Source of the DNA: Polytrichum commune
Lineage: Eukaryota > Streptophyta > Polytrichopsida > Polytrichales > Polytrichaceae
Direction: 5' to 3'
Length of the DNA: 60,000 nucleotides
Assembly: GCA_950295325.1 (NCBI GenBank)
Contig: OX485805.1
Coordinates: 7,814,501-7,874,500 of the forward strand
Part shown: positions 26,463 to 39,689 of the stretch, one piece after another
How the letters are laid out: the number at the start of each line of letters is the position of its first letter
Numbering within the stretch: the stretch's first letter is position 1
The notes under the pieces: generated by a model
Told to the model about the DNA's origin: nothing
The model's database searches: none
What the model saw: only the letters and a program-made list of their open reading frames with translations
Position numbers and translations under genes: made by a program

Positions 26463-26964
26463 CTCCTTCGTAGCCTCGACGGAGCTCCCAGATCACTAAC
26501 TCCTCAATAAAATTAAGTGAAGAGATAGATCAATGCACTTCCGACGCTCACCCTGGCCCAAACCTTGCTGATCGATTAAAAAAACAGGGCAAAGTCAGTC
26601 ACTATGCAATAATCACTCATGATCTGAATGCACCCCACACTCCTGCACTGATTGCAGAGACTTCTGCAACACTCTTGGACTTTTATACTCTGTATATCCA
26701 TCCCTCCCTCCTGCTCCTGCTGGCCACCCGTGTAAATTTGAAAAGAGAATTAGACTTACCCTCTTCCCTCGAAACATTCCAGTGCTTAGTAGTACCACTG
26801 GCTAGTGATTATGCGATTGTGATGATTTTGTGGCAGATCCGAATGCCGGCCTCTGGATCGATCGACAAGTGAATTACCGGCATGAGTCAAAAGGAGAGCA
26901 GAGCCCGAGGTCGACCGGTGGACCCACCCAAGCCTGCCAGATTGCAACCAGCTCCGAATCACAT

Positions 26965-27735
26965 GCAGAGTTACGACAGTCTAACCTCGGTAACACGACA
27001 CGACACCCTCGACATTACGACACATTATTCTTGCAAGCCCCAACTTTTTAAAGGTCCAAAACTCCTTCTTTTATACGACCACGACACTCGCTAATGCGAC
27101 ATTTAGAATCTCCGTTCTGTCAGATTAAAGAGGCAGTTAATGCTAAACTTCCTTTCATCTATGTTATGTATATCTAACATACATCCATTTCCACTTGGGG
27201 AACCACTTGGGAACTTCACTTATCATTGGGAACGTAATGAGAGTTAGGGTTACTGGTGTAGAATGGACATGGTTAGGGTTAGAGTGGCCTCCTGCCTAGT
27301 ATGTTGCCTTATACACGGCTGATACAATATCACCAATATCTTGATGCTAAATGTCATGCATCATTATTGTCTAGTATCTTATTAGAGAAGTCTTTATATG
27401 TGGGTGTTAATGAAATTATTAGTTTTCAAAAGTTAGTGGGGAATTTAGATAAGATGACAGTTGCTAACTTGGGTAGGCAACATCAAAGATCTTTAGACTC
27501 CTATTTCAAGAGTTCTTGAAAATATTTGTATTTGTTTGAAGTTATAAGTTATTATTTCATACCATCTATATTGCTTGAACTCGTTGTATATATTTTTGAG
27601 CTCATATTACTTATGTTTTCGTATTCCCTCAATAATACGACGACTTTACGCCATTTGTCATATTAATGAGAAGACGACACCTCGATAATACGACTTTTTT
27701 TGCGTTTCCCAAACGTGTCATACTAAAGAGGGAGA
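26965..27735 (+). mobile_element. Possible decayed pogo/Tigger-like transposon with transposase tail
   Basis: Between a left end near 26965 (CAGTCTAACCTCGGTAACAC) and a right end near 27735, the sequence has recurring motifs of the kind CGACACCTCGATAATACGAC and GTCATACTAAAGAGG in both orientations. An open frame at 27301-27519 ends KMTVANLGRQHQRSLDSYFKSS, which resembles the C-terminal tail of Tigger/pogo transposases. The terminal repeats pair only imperfectly and the transposase core is missing, so the class is tentative. Confidence 0.35.
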
Positions 27736-27969
27736 ACAGTACTTAACTTACAGTGAGGATCGTTCAGCGGCGGCGGTGATTCTCTCAAGATGGTTGGAGC
27801 TTCTTCAAGAGCCAAGACTTCTTGGGCAGGAAGAAGGCAGGAAGGACACGATCAAAAAGGGCACTCAAATACTACCCGCCTGGCCATGTTGAGGATCTTG
27901 CTCGATTGTTTTGTCGGCTATGGTCATCGAGTATGCTAGCTGGGCGGAAGTCCACTATTAAAGAGTGTA

Positions 27970-28075
27970 GTTAGTATCACCAATTCTATTTTGTCTTGCT
28001 TAATACTAATTGTAAACCGCCCGTGTTAGTGTCACCAACACTAAATGTAAACCTAACATTGTTTGTCGTTCCTTG
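27970..28075 (+). repeat. Dispersed repeat, copy 2 of 3
   Basis: Closely matches 23633-23745: ATCACCAATTCTATTTTG, TAATACTAATTGTAAACCGCC, CACCAACACTAA and AACATTGTTTGTCGTTCCTTG. Confidence 0.65.
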
Positions 28076-29793
28076 GAAGAATAATAAAAAAAAATGGGGT
28101 TTTAGATTTACAATGTTGCAAAGACTCACTTATGAAATGATGTTTCATCCAAGCTTTAATCATCCATGACAACATTACCTTTACATAAAATGCTAAGATA
28201 TATCAAACTTTGTTTCAATACTTGGCATTTGAATGAACTAAAAGAGAGTTGGGATGACATATTTGTAAACTTATTCGTAGGAAGTGTCAATAGAAAACTT
28301 ACCACAATGACATACAACACCATATGACACTAAATATAATATTTAGTGTAGTTATGCTACATGTATGGCATAAGGAAATGGGAATAAGGGCTCGCCTGCC
28401 GCAATTTTTTGAATGCCCCATTCCGAGGGCCTTATCAACCATAACGATATCCAACAAATATGGATTGCACGATTCATCAAAATATTGAATCAAATAAGCA
28501 TTTGTTACATATAAAATGCAGTTTCACTTCCCAATGAAAAAGTCTTTGAACATTTTGTCATCCATAGCTTGTAGCACGATGATTGCATCAAGCAAACAAA
28601 TACAAGATCACAATAACTTAAGAAAAAACTCAATAATCTATAAAGAAAAACTCAAGGGAGCACATGAGCGCTCCAAGAGAGTTAAGTTTATAAAATCCTA
28701 GAAGCTAAATGCAAACCCCAACAAGAATGGAAAAGGTAGTCATGAAGGACTATCACCATATAAAAACAATGAATGAAACCGTGAACTAGATGATACTAAT
28801 ACATATTGTCAAAAAAATCTCTAAACTTGAGCCCCCCCCCCTCCCATTTGTAATTGAATCTATCTTTAGTTCAACATTTTTAATAACCTTCTTAAATGTA
28901 CACACTAGAGAATGAGAATACCTCTCCCTCATGTATACTATGCTAATGCCTCAAATAATACCCCTTCTTACATTCACATTATTGCATACATGGTATGAAG
29001 GGTCCACCCCCTGGGTGTATGATCCACTAGATGGGAACTGCTCAATAGTTGAGCACCTCCACCAATTCTTATGCCAAAATTTGCAGATTACAATAAGCTA
29101 GGCACCTTGCATTTGGAGTGTGTCAATTGTCCCATATTCTAGCCAAATATATGCAAAGAATTCATTAAAAATCATAGATTATCCAAATGTTGAACTAAAC
29201 AGTCAATGTGAGTAGAAAGGTTGTTTCTACATGAACATCAAATAATATTCAACTTTTACCAAAATGAAAAATCTATGATGTTCATTCAAAATTTGCATTG
29301 AAGTGGCAAACACTGATCAACGCCCTCACATGAACCCCTAACACAACGAAAACATGACCACTTCCCACTTTGATATGTTTTTACACATTCCAATCATCTA
29401 CAAATCACAAAGATCATGAGTTTATAAGTAGATATCCATATTGGCTTGATGTTTTTGATTTTTTGAATGAATTAGGTGGGGTCGATGTAAGAAAAAAAAT
29501 CATCCATCAACCAAAAATGGGTCGTTGGAGAAGTTAGGGGTTGGCATATAGCAAGATCCATCCTTCATCAAAATTTCTTGTCAAGCCTTTACAAATGCAC
29601 TTCCGTGTCAAGCCCTTAATAATGCACTTTCTTGTGCTAACTTCAATGGGGTTTATCTTTCCTTTTCATGGGATTTATCCATGCAATCATACCTTAATCT
29701 ATAAAACTGCTGACTATCTACCAGCTCAGAGAAGCAAGGTGAGCTTAAAACTTGTAAAACTTGCACATCCAAGTTACTACGAAGGTCCACGTC
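28076..29793. other. AT-rich intergenic sequence
   Basis: No gene was recognised. A single palindromic end of the family E type lies at 28326-28352 (ACACTAAATATAATATTTAGTGT), without a partner nearby. A run of 10 C is at 28832-28841. Confidence 0.35.
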
Positions 29794-29796
29794 TAA

Positions 29797-30298
29797 GGGT
29801 CACTTCACACATGAGCCAAGAGCCGCGACCATGAAATTGTGAGAGCCCAAAAGAAAGTGTCCAAAGGCCGTGCCAACACACCTCCAAAATCATGTAGTGT
29901 GGTCACGGACCCTCAAGTGTAGGGTGAAGTCGTATGTGACCGTGTCCTCAACCAAATGCTATTTTAATGAATTTTTATTCATGCAGGTCTTCGTGCATTA
30001 TACAATAGAATAAATCAATAGTTGTGAGGGTTCAGAGTGCCACAGTCTCCCAGTTTTATGTTAGGCCTACCTCCAAGAGGCGGTTTTTTGAAAATTGTCC
30101 AAGTGACCATGAAACATGATCCATTCAATGTCATGTAAGAATCCATGTAGACTTTACATCCATCTTGCATTCACATACTCCGTTGGTCCCTAAGCGTAGT
30201 GTGAAGCGAGCTTGGACCGGCTCTACATGCCTTTTCCACCAATGAGAGTGCTTGAAGTGTAATGGTCACGGGCTCTCATCTCGTGTGTGAAGTGGCCC
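29797..30298. mobile_element. PIF/Harbinger-like MITE, family A, copy 2
   Basis: A 502 bp element collinear with the 6527 copy, with left end GGGTCACTTCACACATGAG and right end CTCGTGTGTGAAGTGGCCC. It is flanked by TAA at 29794-29796 and 30299-30301. It is full length and carries no coding sequence. Confidence 0.85.
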
Positions 30299-30301
30299 TA
30301 A

Positions 30302-33300
30302 TGTGAGTTAGCCGTCACTAGGTGTCTTGCTCTTTGAGATGGGGCCCATCATTCTCATCTTGAAGATAAAGGGGACTAGTGAAAAGTTGCCCTCTCCTCC
30401 CCCTAGAAGTTCGTGGTCAATTTATCCCAATTGTTTTGTCAATATTGATTTGAGATATCTGATGTTCGTATTGAAGTCAAATTAACGTCACAAAAATTAA
30501 ATTAAATAGTATAATAATCTAGTTGACTAGAATTTTAAAATTTCCTCTAATTAGGTAGCAATTGTGGGGGCTTAGATAAAAGAGCAAGACACACGACCAT
30601 GGCTCAAGAATGTCTCATAACATTTTTCATACCTTCACAATGTAGTTGTAATTTCTAGTGCCCACAAGCACATAGACCTCGTTGAAGATTGTCATGAAGT
30701 ATTGCGTACAAGTGTACCTTTCATCCATCCATGTCAAAAACCTACCCCCTAGATGTACATGGTTAATTCATCTTGAATGATGCGCCCCACTATATCCATT
30801 TTAGAGTTTTTTTAAATTTTTTTTTTAAAGTCAAATCATCTTAGAAAAGTAAGCTATTGGATCACTACTATTAGAAGGCATTTTTTGGGGGATGAATGAT
30901 AGGTGTATTTGTATGCAACAAATCCATCTCACCTTGCATGAGTTGAATGTCTTGTGTGTGCCCAAATTTTACTCTACATTTGTGTTAGTGTAAATTAGCC
31001 ACAACAACACAGTCAAGAGTTTAGTTCACATATAATAGATGGGTACACAACAAGGGAGAGAGAGAAGGGGGGGGTATCACATACAAAGCATACCTCTCAT
31101 TAATCCAACATAAACACTTGACCCCCCTATAGATTTGTTGTTGATTCATCTCATATGACCCTAAGTAAACCAATCCGGGGTCTCTAAAGCTACCTCCAAT
31201 GTCAAATCGACTTTAAAATAAAATAAACCTACAGTCTACACATTATTTTAGGGCTTATATGTTGGATGAACGAGAGGTACAATGGTATACAATAATTCCC
31301 TCTCTCCCACCGAAAGAACAAAAACTTGACAACTTAGACAAAAGTCCACGCAGTTTGACCACTACTTTGACGAGACAAAAGTGTGATCGTTTAGACTTCC
31401 ATTTGCATGAAACCATAACCAATAATGTCTTGGGGTGTCATTCAGTTACCTTTCCTCACATGACACATGTATTTGATTGGTGTGTGGTTTGTGAGGATCA
31501 AAGAAGAAACACCATAAAGACAAATGTTTTAAAGAGATTGGACTACGTCTTCAAAAAAAATAAAAATCTTACCACTCCACACTCAAGAACGAGGACAATT
31601 GGAAGGGTTTATGTATTCAGTCAAGGAATCAACAGACATGCACTTCCGATAAGCATAACTAAATCATAAGAAGTACGATTTCCAATTGAACTTTTGCTGA
31701 TGTTTCATAACAGATATCCCAATGCAACACATTAGAAAATCTAGTAGAAGTTAAAGAACATGGAAAAACAAATTGAATAACACCTACACACCTTAAAGCT
31801 CAAGTACCATGCAATGGGCACACAGTGGAAAGTGCTCCTTGAAGGCTCCGTTTGCCTTTGAAACTATTTTTCATTCAAAGGATTGCCACATGGCATCCTC
31901 CCATTGGTCGTAACTCTCTCGACCCTCTAAGTTCGGCATCAAATTAAAACGGTGAACCGGTGAGAATATTTTTTCCCTTCTACTACATGCTTGGGCTACT
32001 TTGCCAGGTGAAACCCTTTCTAAGCTCCTCATCAGGAGGACAAAAGGGACGTTTTCTTCCCCTTTAGTTTGATGTGGTACTAGACCAACTACTAGGGTCC
32101 GGCTATTCCACACATGAAAATCATTGACAACACAAAGTGGTCCCTCGTGTTGACAATCGCGTGTACTAGGGCCTACACTAATGTACGAGGTGGGCTTCAA
32201 AGCAAGATTGTTATTGCAAGGAAAGATCTTCGCCCATTTTTCCATTACCACATGCAAATTCAACGACATAACATTCTTACGTACGGCGTACCTTCACCCG
32301 GAAGATTAATCATCACTTTGGGTTATTCTTCAATAACTTTGTAATGTGGAATCTCCATCTTTCGACAATGTGAAGATTTAATCATATATATATATACATA
32401 CATGAAGGTCTTCTTATGCAAGAGTGGTGTAATCAATCTTTTTGAGCTAGTGAGAATCATGGGGTTGTATGATGCCGGACATTGTTTGTCTACAGTAGTT
32501 GGGTTGGGTCTTACTAGGAAAAGAATAGAAAAGGATTAGAGAACATTCTTCTTAATAATATTTTGAGGAGCAACCTCTCTGTGAGAAATTTGAGTTTGTT
32601 CAGTTTTGACAATGCATTAGAAAACATTAAAATGATCACCACTGAGATAAGCTTGAGAAGATGTAACTCAAGGTGGATAGGGCAAGAACCTAACTTAAGT
32701 GTTGAGCATATATACTAATTTGGTGTTTTTTTTCCCTTCTAAATGAATCCCATTAGCAACTGACAAGGGATTCCCACACACCAAATTTTGTCTTCTTTGA
32801 ATTTTTCATGCAAGGATTATAAGGCTTGTAATTTTTTTTGTTGGTAGTAGATGACATAATACCATCATGGACACCTGACTATCCTGATTGTAAAGTGGTG
32901 GACATCCTCATTATCAATATGTGTCTATTGTGCAAGATTTTAGGGTGTGGTTGTAGCACTCTCTATCTTGTGTGATCCTCCCTCTATAGGATACTAACTA
33001 ATGAGTCATCAATTATGAGATCAATAGTGCACCTCTACTACAATTCCTTGAGCAAATCATTTCAACACACTCTACTTAATAAGGTATGCAACTTTCGAGA
33101 CACTTCCAACTTTGTGGATTGTATTGTGTAATGCCGTCGGATCATCCTAGGAATAGCTCATTTTGTTATCAAGTGTGATTCGTGCAATTTGTCATTTCAA
33201 TTTCCACAATTGGAGTCGAGACGCAAAAGTTACAAGCATTCCATAGTCAATCTCCTCTTTCGTTTTTAAGTTATCACACATTCATTTTCAATTGTGTAAA

Positions 33301-34660
33301 TCATTGAGCCTAGCACAATGTTTGCATTATGAGCAAACAATCCATTCGTATTGTGACACACAATTTTATTTATTTACCGGTTTTATTTTTTTTCATTGTT
33401 TTTTAAATAAAATTTTGAGTGTCCATTCTTAGTAATAAGCCTTACCATACATCACTCCAATATACCTAGGAGACATCTAATTTGAAGAGTGACCACATAA
33501 GGCCCATACTCCTTATTCAATTTGCATTTTTTTAGCAAATCCATTGGCATACTACTAACATGTACAACAACAATCGAACAATCATGAATGAAATCTCATG
33601 AGGGGCTAACTCCCTTATACTTTAAAAGATCATGTGCGAAAATTATATTTTTTTAGAGGGGCTACTAAGGATTTCACATATTCATAGGAAATATGCATTT
33701 TTATGAGTATTCTTGAAACATCAAAGTGAATTTATAATACCCTACATTTATTATAGGTTTATAATTTTTGTACTTTAAGCTTTACATGGGATCCAATCCT
33801 TTAATTGCACCACATTTTCTAGTGGAATGCCAACTACCCTCTTGTGTAATGTGGATCAAAATCCAAGATTCGAAATGCTTCAAGCATACCTCAAACATTA
33901 AAATAATGAATGCTATAGTACGATGAGGAGATGTACCATAGACTTAAGCTTGTGCAACAAACAATGTACTAATCTAATCTCAAGCGACAAAATAATTAGC
34001 GGTAAGCAAGGAATGTTTACTTCAAGTCTCCTTTTGTTGACAAATTTGTAGGATATATGTGTCAACTTGAAGAGTCAAGGGTCAAGACCAAACAAAGACC
34101 TAGACCTATGTCTCTAAATTAACCCAAGGAGGGGCCACTTGTAGAATTATGGTAGTTACATGACTAGACAATCTAACACAGAGTGACCAAAATGACAGGG
34201 GTTGGTGTCATTTTGATCACTTCACGTTTCTATTAGTTTTTTTTGGTTTTGTTTTTGTTTTTGTGTGTGTGTGGGGGGGGGGGGGGTAAGGAAATACTTG
34301 ACTTTTTGTACCCCCCCTCCCCACACCAAACAAGGATTGAAATAACATTTTATTGGTTAGTATCAGTCTATGTTATTGGTTCCATATTTACATGTTAAAA
34401 AGATGAAGTGAAAATAAAGTCATACATGACAACGGGTGAGTAGATATACAAGGTATGTAACTTAAGTCTTTATATCATTTATATGAGTTCAAATACTTCT
34501 ATAATGGTATATGATTGTACATAATTGTATATTATGTTCATTGTAATTTAATTTTAATTTATGTTCATTGTACATAATTGTAATTTGTGACTTGAATAAT
34601 GCATGTGATAAAAAAGTTAAAGTTGGATATGATAAATTTATGACATTGTTACCTCAATGT
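30302..34660. other. Long gene-poor AT-rich stretch
   Basis: No gene could be supported in about 4.3 kb. The plus-strand frame at 31259-31669 partly overlaps a fragment of the SMC2-intron repeat (about 31450-31570). The minus-strand frame at 31871-32269 (132 codons) lies in a locally GC-richer patch but shows no family motif that I know. Runs of G are at 31070-31077 and 34273-34286, and a short TA tract lies near 32385. Confidence 0.35.
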
Positions 34661-34667
34661 TTTAGGA

Positions 34668-34908
34668 TACAACATAGTATTTGTGAAAATGTCACATTCA
34701 CACATGACGTTTGGTTTTCAAGGCCGACCCAATTTCTAGTCTTGAGGAATGCACTTGAAACTTCATAGAAAGTTGTAGCTGACAAAAACTTGTGTAGTTG
34801 GCAAAAGCTGCCTCCAAAGACCAATTCAAGCCAACCTTCCTTGTATTAAAAAAAAACGGCATATGTGACATTTTATGTGCCATGTGACGTTTTCACGAAT
34901 ATCATGTT
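34668..34908. mobile_element. MITE-like element with about 30 bp inverted ends
   Basis: The left end ACAACATAGTATTTGTGAAAA and following TGTCACAT pair with the right end, whose complement reads ATAACATGATATTCGTGAAAA and CGTCACAT. The interior is non-coding. A related copy lies at about 37965-38340, sharing AATTTCTAGTCTTG, TAGTTGGCAAAAGCT and AAAGACCAATTCAAG. Confidence 0.5.
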
Positions 34909-34909
34909 A

Positions 34910-36369
34910 TACATTCCTAAAAATCATGCATATGACATCTTGAGTCCTTGTCGACCTTTGAGGGTTAACTGCCTTGGCAAGTCTCTAGGACAATCGAATC
35001 TAAGCTAGATGAACCTTTAATATACAAAGGCTTCTACTATAACAAAGGTTAAAAGCAAAACACAAGCATCTATCACTAGATCCAAACTTCAAAATTGGTC
35101 CACTAAGTTGGTTCCTTGGTTGTGTAAGGGTTTACTAACACTAAACTATCAACTTTATTGGCAAGCTTCTTTCCCTCTTCAAATCAACAAATTATGTAGC
35201 AAACTCAAGTATTTTAATTATGTTTTGCCTTCGTTGGATATTGACACACTTCCAACCTAGGGAACGAGCATGGATTCCACATCAAGCTAATGGGGGCTAA
35301 AGGCATGCACGATCCCGGAGAAAGGGATTTGGAGGTGATGTGTAGGCGTTCACGATTCTTAAGTACCTCTCTAACGCTTTATATTGAAAGCGCAAGTTAA
35401 GTTAGGGTACGCACGATATAAACGCACACGATCTTACAATTGTAGCCTCACCGAGAGCTACATTAAACTCTCCCTCAACTTTAAGTGTTTAAGAGGTCCA
35501 AATTGGGTCTTTCCAAGCACCTGAACATGTATTTGAGCTTCCTTTTCCATTTTTAGTTAATCATGTCAAAAGTGACCCTATTTAAAATCAACTCATTCTT
35601 CATGTGTATTATTTGAACTGGTTGAACACCTTGATGTATTGAAGATTTAAGTTCAACTATGCAGGTTGGGTGTTTTAAGATGCAAATACATACGTGGTAT
35701 TTGATCATCAGTGTTTATAATGAGTATAATTTTATTTTCTTGTAGACATAAAACAATGTACAGAACAAGAACTTCAAACCCATAAATATATAAAATATGA
35801 TTTTTGAACTTGGTGAACCTGTATAAATTGTGTGTGTGGCTTTGATTTTAGACCATGTGTCATGTAAGGGTTGATGGGGTCACACCTCTCATGAACACAT
35901 CATGAAAGTCACAGTTGCAAAAATTGTTCATGATTAGGAATCTCGCGACTTGCACAAATATACTAGATTAATATTGCGACTTATTTGTCTATTTGGGTTG
36001 GCATAGATTGATTAATTTTGGAAGAATTTGCCACATGTTGTGATTGCTTTGATTGAGACCTAACAAAATTATGCATGTGGGAATCATGTAAATCACCACT
36101 CAAAGTGTTGAACCGAATAACCTTCTATGATAATGGTACATGTGTGATTCAAAACAATCACGAGGAAATGCTCATTGAACATTAGAGCAAAGTTACACAT
36201 GTGACTAGCCACAAGTGGCCTATAAGTCTCGCTCACCATGGGCTTCAAGACATTGCGTAGAGGTGTTTAAAATCACCTAGATAAGTTTAAATTTTTTTTT
36301 GAAATGTCAAAAGTATTTCCATATGAATTCAATCAATATATCAATTATATTCTTTCAATAAAAGCATGC

Positions 36370-36401
<32 letters not shown>

Positions 36402-36588
36402 AAGAATACGATAAGGTTTGGGTTTGTATAAATGAGCTAGATTCAAATGCAAACCATGTATGACCGTATATTGACATTCGTTTTGAAGCAGCTCGTATTA
36501 GATACTACTTTGGTCCTATAGACTAAGTACAATTTGACTTGAATATTTGTCGGAAGCTTGTACAAACTATTGCGTGGCTTAGAGTGTA
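34910..36588. other. AT-rich intergenic sequence
   Basis: No gene was recognised. A GC-richer island at about 35270-35470 contains several ACGATC and CACGAT motifs but no coherent frame. A TA microsatellite lies at about 36371-36396. Confidence 0.3.
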
Positions 36589-36626
36589 CTCTCTCTCTCT
36601 TTCTCTAAAGAGAAAGAGAGAGAGAG
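36589..36626. repeat. Perfect CT/GA hairpin
   Basis: An 18 bp CT-rich arm (36589-36606), a 2 bp AA loop and its exact complement (36609-36626). It could extrude as a cruciform or arise from inverted duplication of a microsatellite. Confidence 0.9.
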
Positions 36627-36713
36627 ATGTACTAACAATTTGGATGTAATAATGAAAATATGCAAGGTGGTCATTTTGGAGAACCCAATGGAATCATTTT
36701 TCTTTGTCAAAGA

Positions 36714-36744
36714 TGAGATGAGATGAGATGAGATGAGATGAGAT
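36714..36744. repeat. GAGAT microsatellite
   Basis: About six tandem copies of GATGA/GAGAT; a shorter two-unit relict appears at about 36788-36801. Confidence 0.85.
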
Positions 36745-36750
36745 TTGTTA

Positions 36751-37022
36751 ATTATGCATGTTGTCTATGTTAATATGCCTGAAAGGGTGATGAGATGAGA
36801 TTTGTATTGGATAGAACTTGGTTTACTATATGAAATCTTTTGAGGTTTTCTAATGCCCATGCTTTCAAAATTTCCATTCCAAGTACTGTGATTTTTGACT
36901 TGGCATTGCTTTGCGTAGAGGTCACATACACCCACTAAAATGGAGAACCTTGTTGGTCATTTAAATTTGTCAAACTGAACATTGGATCTTTCAGGCATAT
37001 TAACATAGACAACATGCATAAT
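36751..37022. repeat. Inverted repeat with perfect 35 bp arms
   Basis: The arm at 36751-36785 begins ATTATGCATGTTGTCTATG and ends CCTGAAAG. Its exact complement is at 36988-37022. About 200 bp separates them. Perfect identity suggests recent origin or gene conversion. Confidence 0.85.
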
Positions 37023-38567
37023 TTCAACTTGTTTTGCCTCAATCACTAAATGTTATTGCATCCAAAAGTGATACATGTCCAGATCCAAAAGCTTTTAGAG
37101 AGAGCACACAATGCATCAATGTGGTGCTCAACTTTTGTGACTAGAACCTTTAAAATTGGGTGCATTTTAAAATGCACTATACATACATTGCATATGAGAG
37201 TGAAAGATGGTGTTTGTAAACACCATCCCCCCCCCCCCCCCCACACACAAAACAAATTTGTGAGTACATGTACATGTTTTTATGTTGCAATGCCAATGTA
37301 TGTGGCAATCTTGGAATATAACTCGATGCAAATGGTATATGTTCACAATCTTCTGTTAATGGTTGCAATTGAGCTTACAAACTTGACCCAAATTTGTGTA
37401 GAAATGCAATAAAATAACAATAATATTATTAATAAATATAGGTAGCAGGAAATTTGTGCTTTAGCCATGTTTGTGTATGTTGGTAGGGTCCCCCCAAAAA
37501 CCTAGTCTTAGACAATTACATAATTCTAAGGTGCTATTGAACACCCCAAACAAACACAATACTCCTCCCCACCTGTCAATAATTATCCCATTATCAGATG
37601 TGACTCCTTAAATTGCAATGGAGTCACCCTTTTGGAGCCAAAAGAGGGCAACAATCAGGTGTCGTATGGCACATGTAAAAACCATGGGTACCCAAATGCT
37701 AATTCCTTTGTTGCAGTGTGCATCTACACAACTTTGCTAAAAACAAAATTAAAAAAAATAAATTAGGTCATACTTAGGCATTCTAGGCCACCTATGGGTT
37801 TCAAAAACATAATTGGTAGAAATTGGTCATGTGGTCATTTATGGGCTAGAAATTTGAGACGCATTTGCAGTTCCACTCATGAGTGTAGATGATCATATAA
37901 TTTGATCATGGCACCTATTAAGGTTATATAATACACAAGTCACTTTTTAGATCCATGACACCTAGACTCAATTTCTAGTCTTGTGCAGTGCACTTCAACT
38001 TTGGAATTTCAAAAAAAAAAAAACTAATTTTGTATGGGCATCTATGGTACAAGTTCATAGTGTAAAGAAAAAGTCTTTTTATATCATGAATGTTATATTT
38101 TGATTGCTATCAAGACTGTTTGAAGTAATAATAATGAACATAACATGCATGATCTCGAAAGACTTCTTTCCTCGTCCTCACTTGCACATGTTATTAGCAT
38201 TTTGTAAATACATTCAAATGTAGTTGGCAAAAGCTACCTTCAAAGACCAATTCAAGTTGGCCTTCCTTGTGTTCAAGAAAATGCCATTTGTGACATTTTT
38301 GCATGCCATGTGATGTTTTCACAAATAAAATGTCATTTTTTTATCAATTTAATAAACCCCATAAAATATAATAAAATATTTGTTGAGGCCTTGTAAATAG
38401 GGTGTATATTGGCCACGTAACAAGCTACAAAGCAAATAATAGGCGAAAAGTCTATTGTTTGAGAGATAATGAAACAACGCCATATATATAGATCGAATGA
38501 TAATCTCGAGAGCTAATATGAATTTCACCTACTCGATTGACAATCATAGCTTTTATAGTTGATTTAA
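37023..38567. other. Gene-poor sequence with MITE-like copy
   Basis: No gene was recognised. The run of 16 C at 37227-37242 makes long incidental open frames on both strands. About 37965-38340 is a diverged copy of the element at 34668-34908. Confidence 0.35.
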
Positions 38568-38866
38568 TGCCGTGTACTTGTGAGAGCCTTGACTCTCATC
38601 CGAAGGCCGTATCATTGACATGATATGCTAGAAATTTCGGGCTCTTGAAGGTGGGCTTGATGCAAATTTCAATAGACCATGAAACAATATCCATAGTTTG
38701 CCATGTAGGAATCCGTGTAGACTTTTCATCCATGATAATTTCTTTGGGCCTTTAGACCATCACTTTCTAGTGTGAAGTGAACTTGGACGGTCTTGGCCTT
38801 TTTGACCAATAAGAGATCTTAGAATGCAATGGTCACGGGCCTTCAATCTCGTGTGTGAAGTGGCCC
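38568..38866. mobile_element. PIF/Harbinger-like MITE, family A, truncated copy
   Basis: The right end CTCGTGTGTGAAGTGGCCC is followed by TAA at 38867-38869, and the interior matches the other copies from about the CTTGTGAGAGCC position onward. The left terminal repeat is missing, so the copy is 5'-truncated or internally rearranged. Confidence 0.65.
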
Positions 38867-38949
38867 TAACTCCTACCCAAAGTCATGTTAAGTAGAGGAT
38901 ATCTAGGTTCTTCACAATTATCAACTAATATGACTAAACCCATGAATGG

Positions 38950-39165
38950 GATGAAACGACCGTTAGTTACAAATGAACTGGTTGAGTGTGAGAAATAACC
39001 GGTTGAAGTTAAAGACTTCATGAAAATTACCAATCAGTTTGAGGAATGTATAAAGTATACCTCAAATTTAAAAAATTAAAAAACCGAGAGATCGCAACAT
39101 GTAACCGGTTGGACTTGGAAACGCTAGGATCTTGACCGAATGTGCCTGAAAATTCCCTCTGGACA
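38950..39165 (+). repeat. Dispersed repeat, copy 1 of 2
   Basis: The order CGTTAGTTACAAATGAACTGG, GAGAAATAACCGGTTGAAGTT, AGTATACCTCAAAT, CAACATGTAACCGGTTGGA and CTAGGATCTTGACCGA recurs at 54265-54455 with substitutions. No coding content or terminal repeats were found. Confidence 0.65.
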
Positions 39166-39174
39166 CTAATGTAA

Positions 39175-39680
39175 GGGCCACTTCACAGATGAGACTGAGA
39201 GCCCGTGACCATTACACTTCAAGCACTCTCATTGGCGGAAAAGGTGGAGTCGGTCCAAGTTTGCTTCACACTACGCTTGAGGGACCAACGGAGTATATAA
39301 GTGAATGTAAGGTGGATGTCAAGTCTACATGGACTCTTACATGGCATCAAATGGATCATGTGTCATGGTCACTCAGACTATTTTCAAAAACCACCTCTTG
39401 AAGGTAGGCCTAACACAAAACCAATGGGAGACCATCGCACTCCAAACGCTCACAACCGTTGATTTATTCTATTTTTTCATGTGTAAGGACCCGCATGAAT
39501 AGAGATATATCGATATAGCATTCGGTTGAGGGCCCAGTCACATATGGCTTCACACTACACTTGAGAGTCCGTGACCACACTACATGATTTTGGGGGTGTG
39601 TTGGGACGGCCTTTGGACACGATCTTTTGGGCTCTCACAATTTCATGGTCACGGCTCTTGGCTCGTGTGTGAAGTGACCC
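39175..39680. mobile_element. PIF/Harbinger-like MITE, family A, copy in inverted orientation
   Basis: A 506 bp element, reverse-complementary to the copies at 6527 and 29797. Ends: GGGCCACTTCACAGATGAG and GGCTCGTGTGTGAAGTGACCC. It is flanked by TAA at 39172-39174 and 39681-39683. The open frames inside and across it (39189-39401, 39555-39917) are incidental. Confidence 0.85.
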
Positions 39681-39689
39681 TAAACCCTC

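Noticed and set aside
31259-31669. 136-codon plus-strand open frame as a gene
   Set aside because: Part of it is a copy of the dispersed repeat also found in SMC2 intron 1, and the rest has no recognised similarity.
33420-33640. Possible antisense copia reverse transcriptase
   Set aside because: A few words looked suggestive but no YVDD or other catalytic motif could be found in any frame.
37050-37412. 120-codon plus-strand frame and its minus-strand partners
   Set aside because: They cross a run of 16 C that happens to keep frames open; no motif on either strand.
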